Shown: positions 61,037 to 64,000 of the stretch, piece by piece | How positions within the stretch are numbered: position 1 is the first letter of the stretch | How the letters are laid out: every line of letters begins with the position of its first letter | Assembly: GCA_025890175.1 (NCBI GenBank) | Contig: JANPYM010000001.1 | Location: 4,634,453 to 4,698,452 of the forward strand | DNA from: Ciborinia camelliae | Taxonomy: Eukaryota; Ascomycota; Leotiomycetes; Helotiales; Sclerotiniaceae | Length of the DNA: 64,000 nt | Direction of reading: 5' to 3' | The notes under the pieces: generated by a model | The model's input: only the letters and a program-made list of their open reading frames with translations | What the model was told of the DNA's origin: nothing | Databases searched by the model: none | Translations under genes and position numbers: made by a program

Positions 61037-63559
61037 ATCTTTCACTTGAAGTCTCGACCTAGTTTGTCGAATATCCGATTTGACCAATAGATATCTCGTC
61101 TATTTGTGGAACAACGTGATGTGATACTGTAGGCCTGCCTATCTTTGATAACAAATTGCTTGAGAGTGACTTCATCTGAACGATGAAACCAATATGAAGC
61201 TCGTTTATATGTCGGATAAGTTAAGAGGTGGCATGCAGTAACGGTCGTCGCCACGATAAATGATAAATGAATGTTCTAGACCTCGCCCCACGGGCACCCA
61301 TAGGAACGAGTACTCGTAGTAACCACCTCATGTTTGATCACGAGGATCTGGGGATTGTTCCGAGAAGTATGATTAGTGATGGTTCAGTCGAGTCGGCGAA
61401 TATTCTGTAGGTAAATATTCGCAATGTGAGAATCCTGTTCGAAGCCTAAATGTCGGTTTGTTTTGTTGTTTCCAACTGACACCATGTGAGTCAAGAAGTT
61501 AACTCTGAGTCAACGTGTTTCGGTGAGATGAGTTGGTTGAAATTGCGAATGATCAAATACTGCTTCACAATTTAAGGGAGAGAAAAGAGACTGTCTAACT
61601 TGTGATTGTGAATACCCAATATGGGTTTGTAAATGACGGGAATCCTGAGTATCAGATAGTTAAGCCACAAAGATGGGTCATATACGGAGTATGGATGTGG
61701 AATAATGCAATGTGAGGTCTCCGATGCATTTGTTGCGATTGCTGTTTGATTGTACGATTTTGGTCTGAGCCGAATGGTGGTTGTAAAAAAAGTCGCCTTC
61801 CTTACTATACTCGTACATGATAACCTTGGAATATTATACGGGCTTGATTGGCAGATAAATTGGTAAATTTATTGCAGTGCCGTGCAATATGCGTTGTGCG
61901 GCGGTTGGATTCACGAGATGGGGTTGGTTGTTGCATTTGGCAATTTTGCATTTCGCATTTGAGTGCTGTGTGTTGGTGGCGAAATGGATGGGTAAGATAA
62001 TTCCGCTACAATGAGGGTGATATGGTTCCAGGTTAAGCTCTTGTGTATGTATGTAAGGTATGTATTGTTTGAATACACCGGTGATATTGTCCTATTGATG
62101 ACCAGACACGCTTCAAATTTGGGGGGGTTGCCGAATCCGGATATAGCAAATGCTTATTTTCGCAAGGACCTGAATGTTGAGTAACAGGATAAAAGTCCTG
62201 ATAATAGTCCTGAGATATTGTTTGATAAATGGGGATGTGTGGTCATATATGCAATGATGCAATACTCCATTTTCCGGAAAAGGGCAAAATGTTTGAACGG
62301 CGAATCTGGATGGCTCTTGGCTGTGTAGATAGTGGAATGGAGGATGGATGATGGATGATAGATCATGAAATAATGTACATACCTACCTGCCGAATGTTTG
62401 GTGTTATACAAGGGCAAGAGATGGACGATACAGTTCTGCTGACAGCTGTCCCCAGGTCTCCAGACGAACTTTGTTTTTACCGGAATGAGAAAAAGTAAAA
62501 GTGGAGGAAGTGAACTGTGAGCCTTGGAAGTTGGAAGTGGGAGTTTTTATGTGAGACCCTTTCCCTTTATTACTTCTTGCCTTTGGCTGGCCTTCGTTGT
62601 GGCACGTTGAGAGAAGGACGGAAGTTGGTGTTTTAATGCTGTGCTGTTTGTTTTAGGCAAGGCAAGGTCACTCACTCGCTGTTGGGTTATTGTTTTGGCG
62701 ACAGGAAAGGAAAGTGGTTGGCTTGGACAAGGAGGTTGAAAAACAATACTGTATCACCTACCTACTGAGTATATCCATATGTTTGTAAGGTTGTAATAAG
62801 TCTTACCATCTGGGCAGTCTTACCATCGCCCGATGAGAGCCTTGGAGATAAATCAGACTTTAATACTACCCGTACCTAGAGAACGATGGCGGATCGCGTA
62901 TGGATGAAATACGGAGCTCAAATCTATTCGATGATTGTGACTCGCAAAACTCACGAGACTCAACATCGTGACTGTCGACATAAATGGCATGCATGGACGG
63001 GCATGGTGCGATTCCAATTGTTCGAGACAGAGATAGGATTAAATAAGATATCGGGAAATTCCAAGCCATTTCCAACTCCTTCACCGCCACTCGCTCTTAT
63101 TTCTTCCTTTTTGAGAAAATTGGACTTGTGTTTATCGGAAGCTGGAGGATCAAAAGCAACAGCAATGCAGCACCAGCTTCCTATTCCTGAACAGCCAAAA
63201 CGCATATGACCAGTTTCTCGGATAGGTGAAAGGTTACTTGAAAAAGAGGCTCTGCTCGTACAAAATCCGTGTTTGTGTACATAGGTATGTGTACATATAT
63301 GAATGAATGAATATTACTTCAGCCCGATTGTGCAGTCAGCCTAATAAGTCCACATGAATCAAACGGCGGGTGGATGATCTTATGGACAGAATGGTAGGAC
63401 TGTAGATTATGTCTCTAGAAGCGGTAATAGTGAGGGAAATCAATAGATTGATCAAGTGCTTGGAGATCAAACATGAAAATAATCTTGAGCCCGAGAGTTT
63501 CCTCAAGACCATGCATGGTTGATTCGCAGTAGGAGGAATGAATGAATCGTACCTACACT

Positions 63560-63595
63560 AAGCACCAAGCACCAAGGACCAAGCACCAGGGACCA
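63560..63595. repeat. CACCAAG-type short tandem repeat
   Basis: Degenerate 7-bp units: AGCACCA, AGCACCA, AGGACCA, AGCACCA, GGGACCA. Confidence 0.85.
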
Positions 63596-64000
63596 CGAAT
63601 GAATCAGGGAATTCTAGCTTTTCGTGATTGGTGGGTAGGAAAACCAGTATAATATGTATCATTATAAGATTGTATCCGATATACTTGAATATATCAGGCT
63701 TCAAAGTTGGTTCAACTGTTGCTTCGATAAAAATAATCTGGATTGTAATATCGAGGTCGTTATGTACAAGTACGTACTATGCCCTGCATACCTAGTAGGT
63801 AAGAAAGATACAACTTTATCAATCGTTATCGATAAGGTTAAAGAATGGCAATCGCGGATCTTAGAGTATCTGGACTCCCCGGCTGTAGATAGTACCTAAA
63901 AAGTAGATAGTATCCGAGTTACCATCCATATGACAAGACTCCTATTACCTTACTTTACAATGATTTCCGTTACCTGAAACCTGCAAGTGCACCGGTACCT

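Larger units (their letters stand above)
57954..64000. other. AT-rich gene-poor tail of the window
   Basis: No gene is supported over 6 kb. The longest frame, 62886-63209 (107 codons), has no motif. A frame at 63654-63899 overlaps GGTAAG-like sequence and could only be an exon fragment. Microsatellites are a CCTAT run (59764-59790), an AAAAG run (59832-59856), a GA run (61020-61036) and CACCAAG units (63560-63595). Much of 60050-60800 is very AT-rich. Confidence 0.6.

Noticed and set aside
62886..63209. 107-codon frame beginning MADRVWMKYGAQ
   Set aside because: No domain, single frame in AT-rich spacer, antisense frame equally open.
63654..63899. 81-codon frame near the right edge
   Set aside because: AT-driven composition; could be an exon of a gene beyond the window but nothing supports it.

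Overview
This is an intron-rich, AT-leaning nuclear segment of a filamentous ascomycete. The evidence is GT-AG introns of mostly 46-70 nt with CTAAC/CTAAT-like branch sites, fungal-only families (Zn2Cys6 regulator, BST1, MCD4, TMS1, MCH1, YVC1, SEC9) and short tracts of CCTA/GGTA repeats (acctacctaggtagg type) scattered between genes. The repeat style and the protein sequences remind me of Leotiomycetes, especially Sclerotiniaceae (Botrytis/Sclerotinia group). That placement is from memory and unverified. A run of 10 N marks a draft assembly. I saw no tRNA, rRNA, CRISPR array or intact transposon.

Layout. 0-2.4 kb: the 3' part of glycogen phosphorylase (GPH1). 4.3-13.6 kb: a compact metabolic/membrane block with a short-chain dehydrogenase, an unresolved multi-exon or decayed gene, a BBE-type FAD oxidoreductase, TMS1/SERINC and the MCH1-type MFS transporter. 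15.1-18.7 kb: BST1 (GPI inositol deacylase). 18.7-26.2 kb: a gene-poor stretch with repeats, one small membrane-protein ORF and two coding-like islands. 26.2-29.5 kb: MCD4/PIG-N (GPI ethanolamine-phosphate transferase). 30.4-36.0 kb: a Zn2Cys6 regulator of FarA/cutinase-factor type and a LysM protein without a signal peptide. 38.8-40.3 kb: an unrecognised 465-aa protein, followed by a three-copy 96-bp repeat. 43.3-54.3 kb: a YVC1-type TRP channel, an RNase H-like protein with a substituted catalytic residue, a GTPBP1/2-type GTPase and the SEC9 t-SNARE. 54.3-64 kb: almost gene-free, with one 81-aa membrane-protein ORF and a 39-bp inverted repeat.

Functional links. BST1 and MCD4 both act on GPI precursors or anchors in the ER and lie about 7.6 kb apart. 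TMS1, MCH1, YVC1 and SEC9 are membrane or trafficking genes. Nothing indicates a dedicated gene cluster. Most genes are housekeeping, and no clearly new multi-gene system is visible. The most unusual items are the E-to-K change in the RNase H-like protein, the indel-free 96-bp triple repeat with mostly C-to-T differences, the 39-bp foldback at 55.8 kb, the very small exons inside a zinc cluster and a TRP channel, and the coding-like islands in the BST1-MCD4 interval. Exon boundaries were set by hand from splice motifs and reading-frame continuity.
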